Origin: Fodinibius sp964490705
GTDB taxonomy: Bacteria; Bacteroidota; Rhodothermia; Balneolales; Balneolaceae
NCBI GenBank assembly: GCA_964490705.1
Contig: CAZBCG010000001.1
Span: 1 to 64,000 of the forward strand
DNA: 64,000 nt
Direction of reading: 5' to 3'
The position numbers and the translations under genes were made by a program. This document shows positions 35,288 through 44,834 of the stretch, in pieces. The notes beneath the pieces are model-generated. The model had not been told where the DNA came from. It saw nothing but the letters and a program-made list of their open reading frames with translations, and made no database searches. Numbering within the stretch: position 1 is the stretch's first letter; the number at the start of each line of letters is the position of its first letter.

Positions 35288-35792
35288 TGGGTAATTATTG
35301 GCTTTAACTTTTTATTTTCTCACACAACTATCTCTGAAATTGCTTCTGTCAAATTGAAGCTACATGATACAGGATACAGGATTCAAAATGTCTTAACTTG
35401 CATCATGAAGCCTGTATCATGCATCCAGAAAACCGTTGCTTAAAATACAGATTTAACTCCAGAATGGAGAATGATTTTTCTGTTACTTCTATGATACGTG
35501 GATACCTTTCGGGAGTGTAACTCCCTTGGAGCTCGTTTCTTCTGTAATCAACCAAGCTAATCAGTGTTACCAGCATTCTATTTAATTACCTGCTCCCAAT
35601 GTTCCACGTTGTGAGCAAACACTAATCGCTCCGACGCAGAATTCAGCTGCACCAAGGCTTTGTTGAACAAACATCGGAACGGGATCAAAACCGGAACGAA
35701 TTCTTTACCGGCAATAACCGTTTAGCATCTGGTGAGAAATCCTTATCTTTGAAGACTGAATTATTTAGCTCAACCCAAGAACTATTTCCCTG
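35288..35792. other. Divergent intergenic region gcvT/mrp with inverted repeat and palindrome
   Basis: Contains an exact 11-bp inverted repeat, CATGATACAGG (35363-35373) with CCTGTATCATG (35411-35421), whose arm lies beside a tandem GATACAG duplication. It also has a palindrome copy CGGGAGTGTAACTCCCTTGG (35510-35529) and a promoter-like element at 35744. Otherwise no gene was seen. Confidence 0.65.
35744..35751 (+). promoter_or_regulatory. Bacteroidota-type -7 element upstream of mrp
   Basis: TATCTTTG fits the TAnnTTTG -7 consensus of Bacteroidota. A TTTAG stretch about 20 bases upstream could serve as the -33 region. It lies 41 bases before the mrp start, implying a short leader. Confidence 0.45.
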
Positions 35793-36950
35793 ATGGCCAT
35801 CAACAAGCAACAAGTCCGCACGGCACTTACTCATGTGATGCATCCCGAGATGGAGAAAGATCTCGTATCGCTGGACATGATCGAAGATCTGATTATACAG
35901 GACTCTTTCATCACCTTTACCATTGATTTACCCGAGAAAAATGCCAAGCTCGAAGCTAAATTAAAGGAGAAGTGTGAAGAGGCGATCCGCAAGTTTGTTG
36001 ATAAGGATGCCGTGCTGGATATCACCACGGCGGTGAACATCTCAAAGTTTCGCAATAACGAGGACAAGGGTGAATTCCCGGGACAAGGTCATCGCAAAAA
36101 GCGTGAAGAGCAACAAGAAGATGAGGACGAGGAAATCCTGTCCGGCGTCAAGAATATTATTGCCGTAGCTTCGGGCAAGGGCGGCGTTGGTAAGTCAACA
36201 GTTGCCGTAAACCTGGCTTGCGGATTGGCACGAACCGGTGCCAAAGTGGGACTGCTGGATACCGATATTTACGGGCCCAGCATTCCCACCATGATGGATT
36301 CCCACGGCCGCCCGAATATCACGACGGAAAAACAGCTGATACCCAAAGAAAAACATGGGGTTCGTTTTCTGTCCATGGGCATGCTTGTTGATCCCGACCA
36401 GGCGATGATCTGGCGCGGACCGATGGTGACGAGCGCTGTAAAACAGTTTATGAATGAAGTTGAATGGGGCGAACTGGATTACCTCGTGCTCGATCTTCCG
36501 CCCGGCACCGGTGATATTCAATTAACGCTGGTGCAAACCGTGCCTTTGACCGGAGCGATAATCGTTTCGACGCCGCAAAATGTTGCGCTTGATGATGCTC
36601 GAAAAGGCGTGGCGATGTTTAAGAAAGTAAACGTGCCCGTGCTCGGGATGATCGAAAATATGGCATATTTCATTCCCGAAGATCAGCCCGAAAAAAAGTA
36701 TCACATTTTTGGCAAGCACGGAGCCCGCAACCTGGCTGAACGAATGGGTACGAATTTTCTGGGGGAAATCCCGCTGGAGCAAAAAGTGCGCGAAAGCAGT
36801 GATGAAGGCAAGCCTATTGTTCTGGGTGATCTGGAAACGAAATCGGCGCAGGCCTTTGTGGAGATCTCCAATAATGTGATTCAGCAGCTGGCCATCCGCA
36901 ACCAAGAACAGGCGCCAACCGAGAAAATTGATATCAAGATTAAGCCTTAG
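35793..36950 (+). CDS. apbC: Mrp/ApbC-family Fe-S cluster carrier ATPase
   Basis: The 385-residue P-loop protein has an N-terminal MIP18/DUF59 domain (about 1-95), a charged linker (KKREEQQEDEDEEI) and a deviant Walker A (AVASGKGGVGKSTVAVNL) near 124-141. DYLVLDLPPGTGDIQLTLVQ is the Mrp family signature, and MIENMAYFIPE follows. Canonical family members have a CxxC dimer cluster site after this; here the segment reads EDQPEKKYHIFGKHGA, with no CxxC visible. The family donates Fe-S clusters to apoproteins; loss of the cysteines would alter this. Confidence 0.92.
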   Translation: MAINKQQVRTALTHVMHPEMEKDLVSLDMIEDLIIQDSFITFTIDLPEKNAKLEAKLKEKCEEAIRKFVDKDAVLDITTAVNISKFRNNEDKGEFPGQGHRKKREEQQEDEDEEILSGVKNIIAVASGKGGVGKSTVAVNLACGLARTGAKVGLLDTDIYGPSIPTMMDSHGRPNITTEKQLIPKEKHGVRFLSMGMLVDPDQAMIWRGPMVTSAVKQFMNEVEWGELDYLVLDLPPGTGDIQLTLVQTVPLTGAIIVSTPQNVALDDARKGVAMFKKVNVPVLGMIENMAYFIPEDQPEKKYHIFGKHGARNLAERMGTNFLGEIPLEQKVRESSDEGKPIVLGDLETKSAQAFVEISNNVIQQLAIRNQEQAPTEKIDIKIKP

Positions 36951-37269
36951 TCTCTATGTCATCCCGAACTTGCCGTGTCCCGACTACTCGGGGTTTCGGG
37001 ATCTGTAAGCTCTAGATACTGAGATAAACCCAGTACATGGTTCAACCATTTGTTTCGATTTTTCCGGATGAATAGGGAGGCCATGGAACAATAAACTATC
37101 CGTTTTCTTTTGACCCATTCCTGTCCTTTCCCTGTAAATCAGGGAAAGGGACTCTGTTATCAGATTTACAACCCCACCAATTGGTTTTCTACTCTATCTC
37201 CAACAGACTTTTCCCGACCCTAACTATGTTTAGTCATCAAGTTTCAAAAACAGACCCCTAATAAAATTC
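36951..37269. other. Convergent intergenic region mrp/hutG
   Basis: The long-form REP palindrome occupies 36957-37003 immediately after the mrp stop and could serve as its transcript end. AGGGAAAGG/CCTTTCCCT-like repeats lie near 37125-37150. No ORF or RNA gene was recognised. Confidence 0.55.
36957..37003. repeat. Long-form REP-like palindrome
   Basis: TGTCATCCCGAACTTGCCGT, then a nested CCCGACTACTCGGGG stem, then TTTCGGGATC. Same family as 3017-3063 and 57297-57344. Confidence 0.7.
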
Positions 37270-38208
37270 CTACTCGCGCTGACTCAATCCCAGCAAAAAG
37301 TGCCAGATGGTAAGTGCGGCCAATTTCGCAGTTTGATCATCGCGGTCGTGAAAGGGATTCACTTCGGACAAATCAAAAGAGGTCACCTGCTCATTGCGTC
37401 CGGCCAGGTAGGCGGCAGTAAGCCAGAGATCCGCAGGCAAGCCATTGGTACAGGGTGCACTCACGCCCGGTGCCTGCGACTGATCCACGGCATCCATATC
37501 GAAAGTGATCATCAGGCGATCACTGCTGTGTTGATGAAATAGGCTTGAAATGGAAGTAATGTTGGTTTCATCCCGGAACAAATATTGACCGTCGTGATGG
37601 TCGATAAACTCGAGATGCGATTGGGCTACGGAATGGGGCTGCAATCCCGCTACCAGATACGCTTGGGCGCGTGCAGATGAATGCTCCAGTGCCTGACGAA
37701 AGGGCGACCCAGAATGTGGTTTTCCATCTTTTAGTGGACGCACATCGGTATGGGCATCCAGGTTAAAAATGGACGTATTGAGATCCGCTTCTGCATAGCC
37801 GAGAAAATGACCAAAAGCGGTCTCATGTCCGCCACCTAAAATAATGGGCACGATATCATCCTCCAGATATTCCCCCAGCAGGCTCCCCATATTTTGCTGA
37901 TCCTCTGCCAGTTCTCCCGTCACTTGCACGTTACCTACATCCCGGCAGTGATTTACGTAATCTATAAATGGCTCCGGGTTTTCGGCGCTGGGCGTCATTT
38001 TGTAGAACTGCCGACGAATGGCATCGGGGGCATCCGAAGCGCCGGGACGTCCCCCGTTAATCTGCACCCCTTTGTCGGATGGAAATCCTATGAGCACTGC
38101 TTTTGGAGATGAATCATCAGAAAGGGCGGTGCCCAGCAAGTGACCGATTCGTGGATCATCTTTTGAACTATCGGGCAGGTCAACCGTTGATTCTTTAAGC
38201 AGACTCAT
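37270..38208 (-). CDS. hutG: Formimidoylglutamase
   Basis: The arginase-fold Mn enzyme hydrolyses N-formimidoyl-glutamate to glutamate and formamide, the last step of the short histidine route. The 312-residue protein has the metal motifs GGGHETAFGH, NLDAHTDVRP and FDMDAVDQSQAPGVSAP. The substrate loop (GGRPGASDAPDAIRRQFYK) separates HutG from agmatinases. It is on the same strand as hutI, hutH and hutU but separated from hutI by two unrelated genes, so it is probably transcribed alone. Confidence 0.93.
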   Translation of the reverse strand: MSLLKESTVDLPDSSKDDPRIGHLLGTALSDDSSPKAVLIGFPSDKGVQINGGRPGASDAPDAIRRQFYKMTPSAENPEPFIDYVNHCRDVGNVQVTGELAEDQQNMGSLLGEYLEDDIVPIILGGGHETAFGHFLGYAEADLNTSIFNLDAHTDVRPLKDGKPHSGSPFRQALEHSSARAQAYLVAGLQPHSVAQSHLEFIDHHDGQYLFRDETNITSISSLFHQHSSDRLMITFDMDAVDQSQAPGVSAPCTNGLPADLWLTAAYLAGRNEQVTSFDLSEVNPFHDRDDQTAKLAALTIWHFLLGLSQRE

Positions 38209-38245
38209 ATCAGTAATTCATTGAAAAGTACAATCCCAAAAAATA

Positions 38246-38275
38246 CAAAAGGGCCTGATTTCTCAAGCCCTTTTG
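38246..38275 (-). terminator. Terminator of the VOC protein gene
   Basis: CAAAAGGGC (38246-38254) pairs with GCCCTTTTG (38267-38275) around a 12-nt loop, 27 bases beyond the stop of the leftward gene at 38302. It separates that gene from hutG. Confidence 0.7.
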
Positions 38276-38301
38276 CTAAAAGTTACTATTGAAAATGAGG
38301 A

Positions 38302-38700
38302 TTATTTTTCTGAGTGCAGGGCTACCCGATTCCCCTCAGTATCACGGAAGATGGCCATATAGCCGTACTCATCCGTTATTTTAGTTTTGGGCTGCAGGAT
38401 TTTTCCTCCGTGCTTTTCGATTCTATTCAGTACGAGTTGCAAATCGGGATTGGCACTGATATACACCAAGGCTCCATCCCGGCTGGGCTTGTAAAACTTT
38501 TTGTGCTCACATAAAGCTCCGCCCACACCGCCGTCTTCTACAGGAAACATGCTCATCTTCAAGTCACTATCCATCTCCATGTCAATCATTTCAACTTCAA
38601 AGATAGACTCATAGAATTTTTTAGCTCTACTCAATTTTTTTGCCGGTATTTCGAACCAGGCAATGGCATTCTTCATCTTTTTTAAGGTTTTCGGTACCAT
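38302..38700 (-). CDS. VOC-superfamily (glyoxalase-like) protein
   Basis: The 132-residue single-module VOC protein has strands AIAWFEIPAKKLSRAKKFYE, GVGGALCEHKKFYKP and TDEYGYMAIFRDTEGNRVAL. It resembles the YkcA/extradiol-dioxygenase-like stand-alone VOC group, in which metal ligands are often lost. The start at 38700 is preceded by GGGAGAG, which favours it over the internal Met at residue 9. The substrate is unknown. Confidence 0.85.
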   Translation of the reverse strand: MVPKTLKKMKNAIAWFEIPAKKLSRAKKFYESIFEVEMIDMEMDSDLKMSMFPVEDGGVGGALCEHKKFYKPSRDGALVYISANPDLQLVLNRIEKHGGKILQPKTKITDEYGYMAIFRDTEGNRVALHSEK

Positions 38701-38983
38701 AATACTCTCCCATTATTGGTTAGAAGTGAATTGGCATATTACAACAAATAGGAATCACCTGCTAACAAAATGTGATAAATAACCTACTGTTTTTTATGTA
38801 GATACAGCCTGGCAATTTATCACATCTTGCTACTCAATATTACTAAAAATTACCTTCTGGCACTTATGGTAAATTCATACGAATCAGGAAATAAGATTCC
38901 CATTTTTCAATATACATCTGTTATATTCAATAACTGCATAAATGATTTTCTGAATTAATTTTTGCTATCTAATACATCAAAAA

Positions 38984-40063
38984 ATGTATCTATACAAAAA
39001 GAGCGTATTCTCTGTCATACTCTGCGCACTATTGTTTTTGGGATCCGGGACGTTATCTGCCCAGCAGAAATCCACTACTCCCGATAACCTCTCCCTGGGA
39101 TCGATTGACTTTCCCACGGCCGCCGATGGTGAAGCCCAGCAACAGTTTTTGACCGGGGTGTTGGCGCTGCACAGTTTCTGGTATCCAGAAGCCCGCACTC
39201 ACTTTCAGCGAGCAAGGGAGCTGGATCCCAATTTTGCGATGGCCTACTGGGGCGAAGCGATGACCCATGACCATCCCATCTGGGGACAACACGACCAAGA
39301 ATCCGGCCATGAGATATTACAAGCACTAGATCAGGAAATTGAAAACGGAGACATTAAATGGTCGGAGCGCGAGCAGGCATATATTGAGGCTGTCCGTATT
39401 CTCTATGACGATGAACGTAATATGGACGAGCGCCGCAAGCAGTATGCGCAGGCGATGAACGAGCTGTACGAGCAATATCCCAGTGACGAAACGCTGGCGT
39501 TTTCAGCACTGGCCTCGATGACGGTGCCCAGCTACAACTATAGTAATCCCGATGTGCGCGACGTTGTGCCAATTGCTTCTAAGTTAGAAAAACTTTACCA
39601 GCGCAATCCCGAGCATCCCGGGGGCATGCACTACCTCATTCATCTGTATGACAACCACAAATTTGCCGAACTCGGTTTACGTCCCGCCCACGACTATGCG
39701 GATGTCGCCTATTCCTCATCTCACGCCATTCACATGCCGAGTCATATTTATAAGCAGCTGGGGATGTGGCAACGCGTTATCAAATCTAACATAAGCGCAT
39801 GGCAGGCATCAGTGGATTGGCAAAAGCAAACAGATCGGCCGCTCAAGGATCGCGACTTTCACTCCTATCGCTGGTTGTTTGAGGCCTATCTGGAAGTGGA
39901 TAATTTTGACAAGGCATGTGAGATCATCAGCAATACCCGGCGGATGCTAGCCAAAGCCAGAGATAAAGAACAAGATGTGGGCAGAATACCTGGTGCGCTG
40001 GAAAACTTCGTCAATCAATATGAAGAAAATGCGACCAAAAACGCTCCTTCATGTACCGAATAG
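38984..40063 (+). CDS. Secreted TPR-repeat protein
   Basis: The 359-residue protein begins with a signal peptide (VFSVILCALLFLGSGTLSAQ). The mature part is helical with TPR-like units: QFLTGVLALHSFWYPEARTH followed by FQRARELDPNFAMAYWGEAM, then PGGMHYLIHLYDN and SSHAIHMPSHIYKQLGMWQ. The conserved His/Trp blocks are found in a widespread uncharacterised family of secreted TPR proteins. The only rightward gene among the hut genes; function not known. Confidence 0.75.
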   Translation: MYLYKKSVFSVILCALLFLGSGTLSAQQKSTTPDNLSLGSIDFPTAADGEAQQQFLTGVLALHSFWYPEARTHFQRARELDPNFAMAYWGEAMTHDHPIWGQHDQESGHEILQALDQEIENGDIKWSEREQAYIEAVRILYDDERNMDERRKQYAQAMNELYEQYPSDETLAFSALASMTVPSYNYSNPDVRDVVPIASKLEKLYQRNPEHPGGMHYLIHLYDNHKFAELGLRPAHDYADVAYSSSHAIHMPSHIYKQLGMWQRVIKSNISAWQASVDWQKQTDRPLKDRDFHSYRWLFEAYLEVDNFDKACEIISNTRRMLAKARDKEQDVGRIPGALENFVNQYEENATKNAPSCTE

Positions 40064-40097
40064 GTTCCAAACCCTGCCAGGGTTTAGTTATCAGGTA

Positions 40098-41312
40098 TTA
40101 ATAAATTTTGTCTCCCTGAACATATGATCCCACACAATTCGCGCCCCGATAGTGATACATCCAGAAATCGGGATTTGGGGCATCAATAACAGCCAAATCG
40201 GCCGATTTGCCTTTTTCAATAGATCCTACTTTGCGATCTCTTTTGATGGCTTTGGCAGCATAGATAGTGGCTCCTTTCAGTACCTCGGCGGGCGACAACC
40301 GACCTTGATTACAGGTGAGCATCATCGCCAACGGCAAATCGTAACTGGGTGCCGATCCGGGATTAAAGTCTGTCGCCACGGCAACTTCTACTCCTCCCTC
40401 GACCAATCGCCGGCAATCCAGCGGCTCTTCCTGCGTATATAGAGATGCCAACGGAAGCGTCACTCCCACTACACCGGCTTCTGCCATCTCTTCGATCCCA
40501 ACTTCTGATATTTTCTCCAGATGATCAGCACTGGCTGCTTCGAGCTCGGCTGCCAATTCTGCTCCTTCACAGGAAGTCAGCTGATCAGCATGCAGTTTGG
40601 GCGTAAGTCCAGCCGCTTTTGCCGACAACAATATTCGGCGGGATTCTTCAATCGAAAAAGCGGACTCTTCGGCAAAAATATCACAAAATTCTGCCAGTCC
40701 CTGCTCAGCTACTGTGGGAATCATCTCTTCGATCAGCAGATCGATATAGGCTTCACGATCATCTTTATATTCCGGGGGAATGGTATGCGCTCCCAAAAAC
40801 GTAGGAACTATGTGCAAGGGCTGATCTTCAGCCAATCGCTGATATACGCGCAGGGTTTTGAGTTCATCCTCCACAGATAACCCATAGCCGCTTTTACACT
40901 CCACCGTGGTAATGCCCAATTTGGCAATCTCTTTCAGAAATCCGGATGCCTTTTCATAGAGCTCGTCTTCTGTGGCGGCTCGTGTTGCCTCAACGGTCGA
41001 AAGAATTCCGCCCCCGGCTTTGGCAATCTCCAGATAGCTTTGGCCCTGCACCCGCATCGCAAACTCATCGGGACGCCATCCGCCAAAGGCCAAGTGTGTG
41101 TGGCAGTCTATGAGCCCTGGTATCACCATTTTCCCATCCGCATCATACATTTTTTCATCCGCATATTCGGCAGGCATTTCCGCTTCAGGGCCTACCCATT
41201 CGATGGTATCATCTTGCCAAACTATTGCAGCATTTTTTATGGAATGGATGTCTCCTTGTTCACCTTCGTCTTTACACGTTGCCAAGTAACCGATGTTTTT
41301 TAGTACGGGCAT
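40098..41312 (-). CDS. hutI: Imidazolonepropionase
   Basis: The 404-residue amidohydrolase opens 4-imidazolone-5-propionate to N-formimidoyl-glutamate, the third step of histidine breakdown. Metal ligands are HTHLAFGGWRPDEFAMRV (HxH), the His of KLHADQLT and the Asp of VATDFNPGSAPS. VECKSGYGLSVEDELKTLRV is the HutI fingerprint. The length and start are typical. It begins 18 bp downstream of the lipoprotein gene at 41330, so may be transcribed with it and with hutH. Confidence 0.95.
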   Translation of the reverse strand: MPVLKNIGYLATCKDEGEQGDIHSIKNAAIVWQDDTIEWVGPEAEMPAEYADEKMYDADGKMVIPGLIDCHTHLAFGGWRPDEFAMRVQGQSYLEIAKAGGGILSTVEATRAATEDELYEKASGFLKEIAKLGITTVECKSGYGLSVEDELKTLRVYQRLAEDQPLHIVPTFLGAHTIPPEYKDDREAYIDLLIEEMIPTVAEQGLAEFCDIFAEESAFSIEESRRILLSAKAAGLTPKLHADQLTSCEGAELAAELEAASADHLEKISEVGIEEMAEAGVVGVTLPLASLYTQEEPLDCRRLVEGGVEVAVATDFNPGSAPSYDLPLAMMLTCNQGRLSPAEVLKGATIYAAKAIKRDRKVGSIEKGKSADLAVIDAPNPDFWMYHYRGANCVGSYVQGDKIY

Positions 41313-41329
41313 CTTAGTGTAATACTATC

Positions 41330-42442
41330 TTAGTTAATATTTATGAGGTAAAAATTAGTTTTGTCATATGAGGAATGACCCACTGTATAAACAAGCTGTG
41401 ATCCATCGGGAGAAAAAGTCGTGGTAATTATCTCGGAACGTATTCGAATTGCCGCTTCAGAGGATCCCATTGGGCAATCGACAATATGTAGCGAATATCG
41501 ACGCTGCAGGCAATCAAAAATAAATCCCTTATAACAGCGATCGGTCCACTTGGCAATATGTTGACGATCTGCCGACCAAGCGATTGGCAATGTTAATCCA
41601 AAAGATTCTTTTTTGGGTAAACTCCAAATTGATTCGGTCGTTTGTGTTTTGCCATCCCATTTTTTAATGGCACTTCTCGTTTCTCCAGCCCCTTTTCGAT
41701 CTTCTGCAAAAACTAAGTCAGGATAGTTTTTATCCCAGCGAATGGCTAATTCTTTTTGCTGCCACAAGTAGTTATTACTAAACTCGAGAGGAATATTTTT
41801 ACCGGTTGATAAATTGATAATACTTAGTTGAAATTTGTCTTCCGGGGCATCCAAAAGCAAAAACTCATTATCCGGAGAGAATTTTAACGGCAGTGCTTTC
41901 ATTAGATAGCGTGATTTCTGTGTTTCAGCATCATAAATAAAGAGTGAATCACTAAATTGCTCTTGTCCCGATCGCACATACGCTATCAGGGAACCATCAG
42001 ACGACACCTGCATATGCGTGATATCATCAAGAAGTTTCTCAGGATTTTCAGCCCCTTCGTCCAACTTATATAAGCCTCCCTTATCATATCTAAATCCGGT
42101 TTCTCGTTCATCCGCCAGGTAGTAAAGTTCATACCTGCCCTCTCTCAATACGACTGATGCATCTGCAATATAAGGCCCTTCATGTACACCACTAACGGGG
42201 ATTCTTTCCTGATCCAACACTTTTTGAACTTCACCCGAGGATGGAATAACGCTAAAGATTCCAGAATCACTCACAAAAAAAAGCTTATCATTATGTGGCC
42301 AGAATAAATATCCGGGATAAGTCGGGGAATTGATCGTTGCTATGTATTCACCATTCTCTACATCAATTTCTGGAGATGTCGGACAATTCACCAACAGCGT
42401 ACTAACAAAACATATCGTTAAATAAACCTTTAAATAATTCAT
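41330..42442 (-). CDS. Lipoprotein with TolB-like/PD40 beta-propeller repeats
   Basis: The 370-residue protein has a lipobox in STLLVNCPTSPE near residue 20. Repeated PD40/WD40-like blades read YLFWPHNDKLFFVSDSGIF, QVSSDGSLIAYVRSG, KFSPDNEFLLLDAPEDKFQL and TFSPDGSQLVYTVGHSSYD. The closest recognisable fold is the TolB propeller without the N-terminal domain. It sits between hutH and hutI, 18 bp from each, so it is likely co-transcribed with them; a link to histidine metabolism is unproven. Confidence 0.75.
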   Translation of the reverse strand: MNYLKVYLTICFVSTLLVNCPTSPEIDVENGEYIATINSPTYPGYLFWPHNDKLFFVSDSGIFSVIPSSGEVQKVLDQERIPVSGVHEGPYIADASVVLREGRYELYYLADERETGFRYDKGGLYKLDEGAENPEKLLDDITHMQVSSDGSLIAYVRSGQEQFSDSLFIYDAETQKSRYLMKALPLKFSPDNEFLLLDAPEDKFQLSIINLSTGKNIPLEFSNNYLWQQKELAIRWDKNYPDLVFAEDRKGAGETRSAIKKWDGKTQTTESIWSLPKKESFGLTLPIAWSADRQHIAKWTDRCYKGFIFDCLQRRYSLHIVDCPMGSSEAAIRIRSEIITTTFSPDGSQLVYTVGHSSYDKTNFYLININ

Positions 42443-42460
42443 AGTTACTCTCTTGTTAGA

Positions 42461-43960
42461 CTATACCATCTCAACCAGCATTCCTTCTACCTCATCGACC
42501 ATACTTCGACTCTGTAATAATTCGACCGCCTTGTTGATGTCATCCTTAAAATAGTGATCGGTGGTGGCGTGGGGAATGGCATCCCGAACAAAGTCATGCG
42601 CAATCTCTACGCCTTTGCCCGGCTTCAGCGGCTTGCGGAAATCCAGCGCCTGTGCAGCCGTAAACAGCTCAATGGCCAGCACCTGCTCCACATTTTGATA
42701 TACTTCCAGCAGCTTCAATGCGCTGATACTGCCCATACTCACGTGATCTTCTTGCCCCAAACTCGTGGGAATGGAATCGACCGATGAAGGGTGGCACAAC
42801 ACTTTATTTTCGGATACGAGTGAGGCTGAGGTGTATTGCGGAATCATAAATCCGGAGTTGATGCCCGTCTCTTCCATCAGCAGTTCGGGCAGGCCGTCGT
42901 GACCTTCGAGCAGTAAATAGGTGCGACGTTCGGAAATGCTGGCAAATTCAGCCAAGGCAATCTTGGCATGATCCAGCGCCAGCGCCAGCGGCTGACCGTG
43001 GAAATTTCCCCCGCTGATAATATCTCCATTTTCAAAGACAAGCGGATTATCAGTTACGGAATTGAGCTCTGTTTCGATCACTTCCCGACAGTATCGCAGC
43101 CCATCGCGGCTGGCGCCATGCACCTGAGGCACGCAGCGCAGGCAGTACGGATCTTGCACCTTTCCACAGTTGCGATGCGACTCCAAAATCTCACTTTCAA
43201 CCAGAAGCTCTCGCACATTTTTCGCCACTTCCTGCTGTCCTTTATGCGGACGAATTTCGTGAATACGCTCATCAAACGGCTTGATGCTGCCCTGCAGTGC
43301 TTCCAGACTCATCGCCGCGATTAAGTCTGCCGCCTTCATCAGGCTCAGGGATTTTTCCAGCACGTAAGCACCGTAAGCGCCCATAAGCTGCGTCCCGTTA
43401 ATCAGCGACAATCCATCTTTGGCTTGCAGATCAATGGGATCGAGATCATGCTCATCTAATACTTCCTCGGCGGGGATGGTATCGGTGCCTTCTTCATTCC
43501 AGAACAGGCCGTAGCCCAACAGCGGCAGCGACATGTGCGCCAGCGGAGCCAAATCTCCCGATGCGCCCACGCTCCCCTTTTCGGGCATGGCGGGAATCAG
43601 GTCATGCTCGGAAAAATAGATCAGCCGGTCGAAGGTTTCTTCGGAAATGCCGGAATTGCCCAATCCCAGGGCGTGAATTTTGAGCTGGAGCATCAACCTG
43701 GAAATGTCTTTGGGAATTAAATCTCCAACCCCCACCGAATGCGATAAGATAAGGTTGCGCTGCAGCTGCTTAAGCTGCTCTTCATCAACGCGCTTGTTTG
43801 CCAGCGCGCCAAAGCCGGTATTGATGCCATACATGGGCTCATCGCGATCAAGGGCATCCTCCACAATTGAACGAGCGCTGCGGATGGATGACTTATCATT
43901 TTTAAGCCCATCAATACTTGTGGCCAGGTCCTCGTATAAAGTAGCAATCGAAATGTTCAC
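42461..43960 (-). CDS. hutH: Histidine ammonia-lyase
   Basis: The 499-residue enzyme eliminates ammonia from histidine to form trans-urocanate. The MIO electrophile forms from Ala-Ser-Gly in KGSVGASGDLAPLAHMSL near residue 143. YGINTGFGALANKRVDEEQL, QYTSASLVSENKVLCHP and SLGQEDHVSMGS are family signatures. The start is GTG at 43960, with no clear Shine-Dalgarno, which is common in this group. The methyltransferase gene is divergent. Confidence 0.95.
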   Translation of the reverse strand: MNISIATLYEDLATSIDGLKNDKSSIRSARSIVEDALDRDEPMYGINTGFGALANKRVDEEQLKQLQRNLILSHSVGVGDLIPKDISRLMLQLKIHALGLGNSGISEETFDRLIYFSEHDLIPAMPEKGSVGASGDLAPLAHMSLPLLGYGLFWNEEGTDTIPAEEVLDEHDLDPIDLQAKDGLSLINGTQLMGAYGAYVLEKSLSLMKAADLIAAMSLEALQGSIKPFDERIHEIRPHKGQQEVAKNVRELLVESEILESHRNCGKVQDPYCLRCVPQVHGASRDGLRYCREVIETELNSVTDNPLVFENGDIISGGNFHGQPLALALDHAKIALAEFASISERRTYLLLEGHDGLPELLMEETGINSGFMIPQYTSASLVSENKVLCHPSSVDSIPTSLGQEDHVSMGSISALKLLEVYQNVEQVLAIELFTAAQALDFRKPLKPGKGVEIAHDFVRDAIPHATTDHYFKDDINKAVELLQSRSMVDEVEGMLVEMV

Positions 43961-44102
43961 TGAACTGGTTTTTTATTTCCCAATATTTCACCAAAAATAC
44001 GAGTACTCAGGGGTCATCCCAACTTCGATTTCAACAAACTTTCCATCAACCAGCCCAATTTTTGTATTTTGCGCCGTAATATTCATATCAACATAATTAC
44101 TG

Positions 44103-44762
44103 ATGCCCCCTGATTCCTGTATTCTCTGTAATGGCCCCGCCATACAACACTTTTATGAAGATACCTCTGAGCACTATGCGAGTGACTACTATCAGTGCCA
44201 ACAATGCCGGCTTATTTTTGCTCCGCCCAAAGATCGGCCCGATCCCACAGAAGAATTAGCTCGTTATGACACCCACGAAAATGATCCCAACGACGAAGGC
44301 TACCGTAATTTTCTGAGTCAGCTTTTCGATCCCTTGAATGATCGACTGCCCCCCAACAGCTTTGGCCTCGATTTTGGATCAGGTCCCGGACCTACGCTCA
44401 ATCTGATGTTTGAAGAAACGGGTCACGAAATGAAGATTTACGATCCCTTTTATGCGGATGATGAAACCGTTTTTAATCAGCAGTATGATTTTATCACCGC
44501 CACCGAAGTGGTTGAGCATCTTTTTCATCCCGGCAAAGATCTGGATCGATTGTGGAGATGTCTGAAACCCGGCGGCTACTTGGGCATTATGACGAAAATT
44601 GCCGAAGACGATGTCGATTTTTTTGCTGATTGGCACTACCGGCTCGATCTCACGCACGTTACGTTTTATACCAACGATACATTTCGCTGGCTCGCTGATC
44701 ACTGGGAGGCGGAAGTTGAATTCCCGGCAGACCGCGTTATTATTTTTCGAAAACCCCATTAA
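44103..44762 (+). CDS. Class I SAM methyltransferase with N-terminal zinc-ribbon-like motif
   Basis: The 219-residue protein has C-x-x-C in SCILCNG and again in YQCQQCRLIF, a small zinc ribbon over residues 6-36. A Methyltransf_23 domain follows (FGLDFGSGPGPTLNLM motif I; DFITATEVVEHLFHPGKDL; RCLKPGGYLGIMTKI). The layout is that of DUF-type sugar or small-molecule methyltransferases rather than RNA enzymes. The substrate is unknown. It is divergent from hutH with 142 bp between, and convergent to the amidohydrolase at 44835. Confidence 0.82.
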   Translation: MPPDSCILCNGPAIQHFYEDTSEHYASDYYQCQQCRLIFAPPKDRPDPTEELARYDTHENDPNDEGYRNFLSQLFDPLNDRLPPNSFGLDFGSGPGPTLNLMFEETGHEMKIYDPFYADDETVFNQQYDFITATEVVEHLFHPGKDLDRLWRCLKPGGYLGIMTKIAEDDVDFFADWHYRLDLTHVTFYTNDTFRWLADHWEAEVEFPADRVIIFRKPH

Positions 44763-44834
44763 TCCAGCGGACACTGAGATTGTCATGGAGTCCCTTGAAG
44801 CACTGCTGAAAAATAAAACCGCTTTTCGGATACC

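Noticed and set aside
34190..35792. Glycine riboswitch upstream of gcvT
   Set aside because: No tandem aptamer-like conserved core could be recognised in the 505-bp spacer; the only structures are the inverted repeat at 35363-35421 and repeat elements.
43988..44086. 32-codon minus-strand ORF (MNITAQNTKIGLVDGKFVEI...) between hutH and the methyltransferase
   Set aside because: Short, without clear ribosome-binding site, and its frame remains open upstream into the antisense of the methyltransferase gene; nothing distinguishes it from chance.
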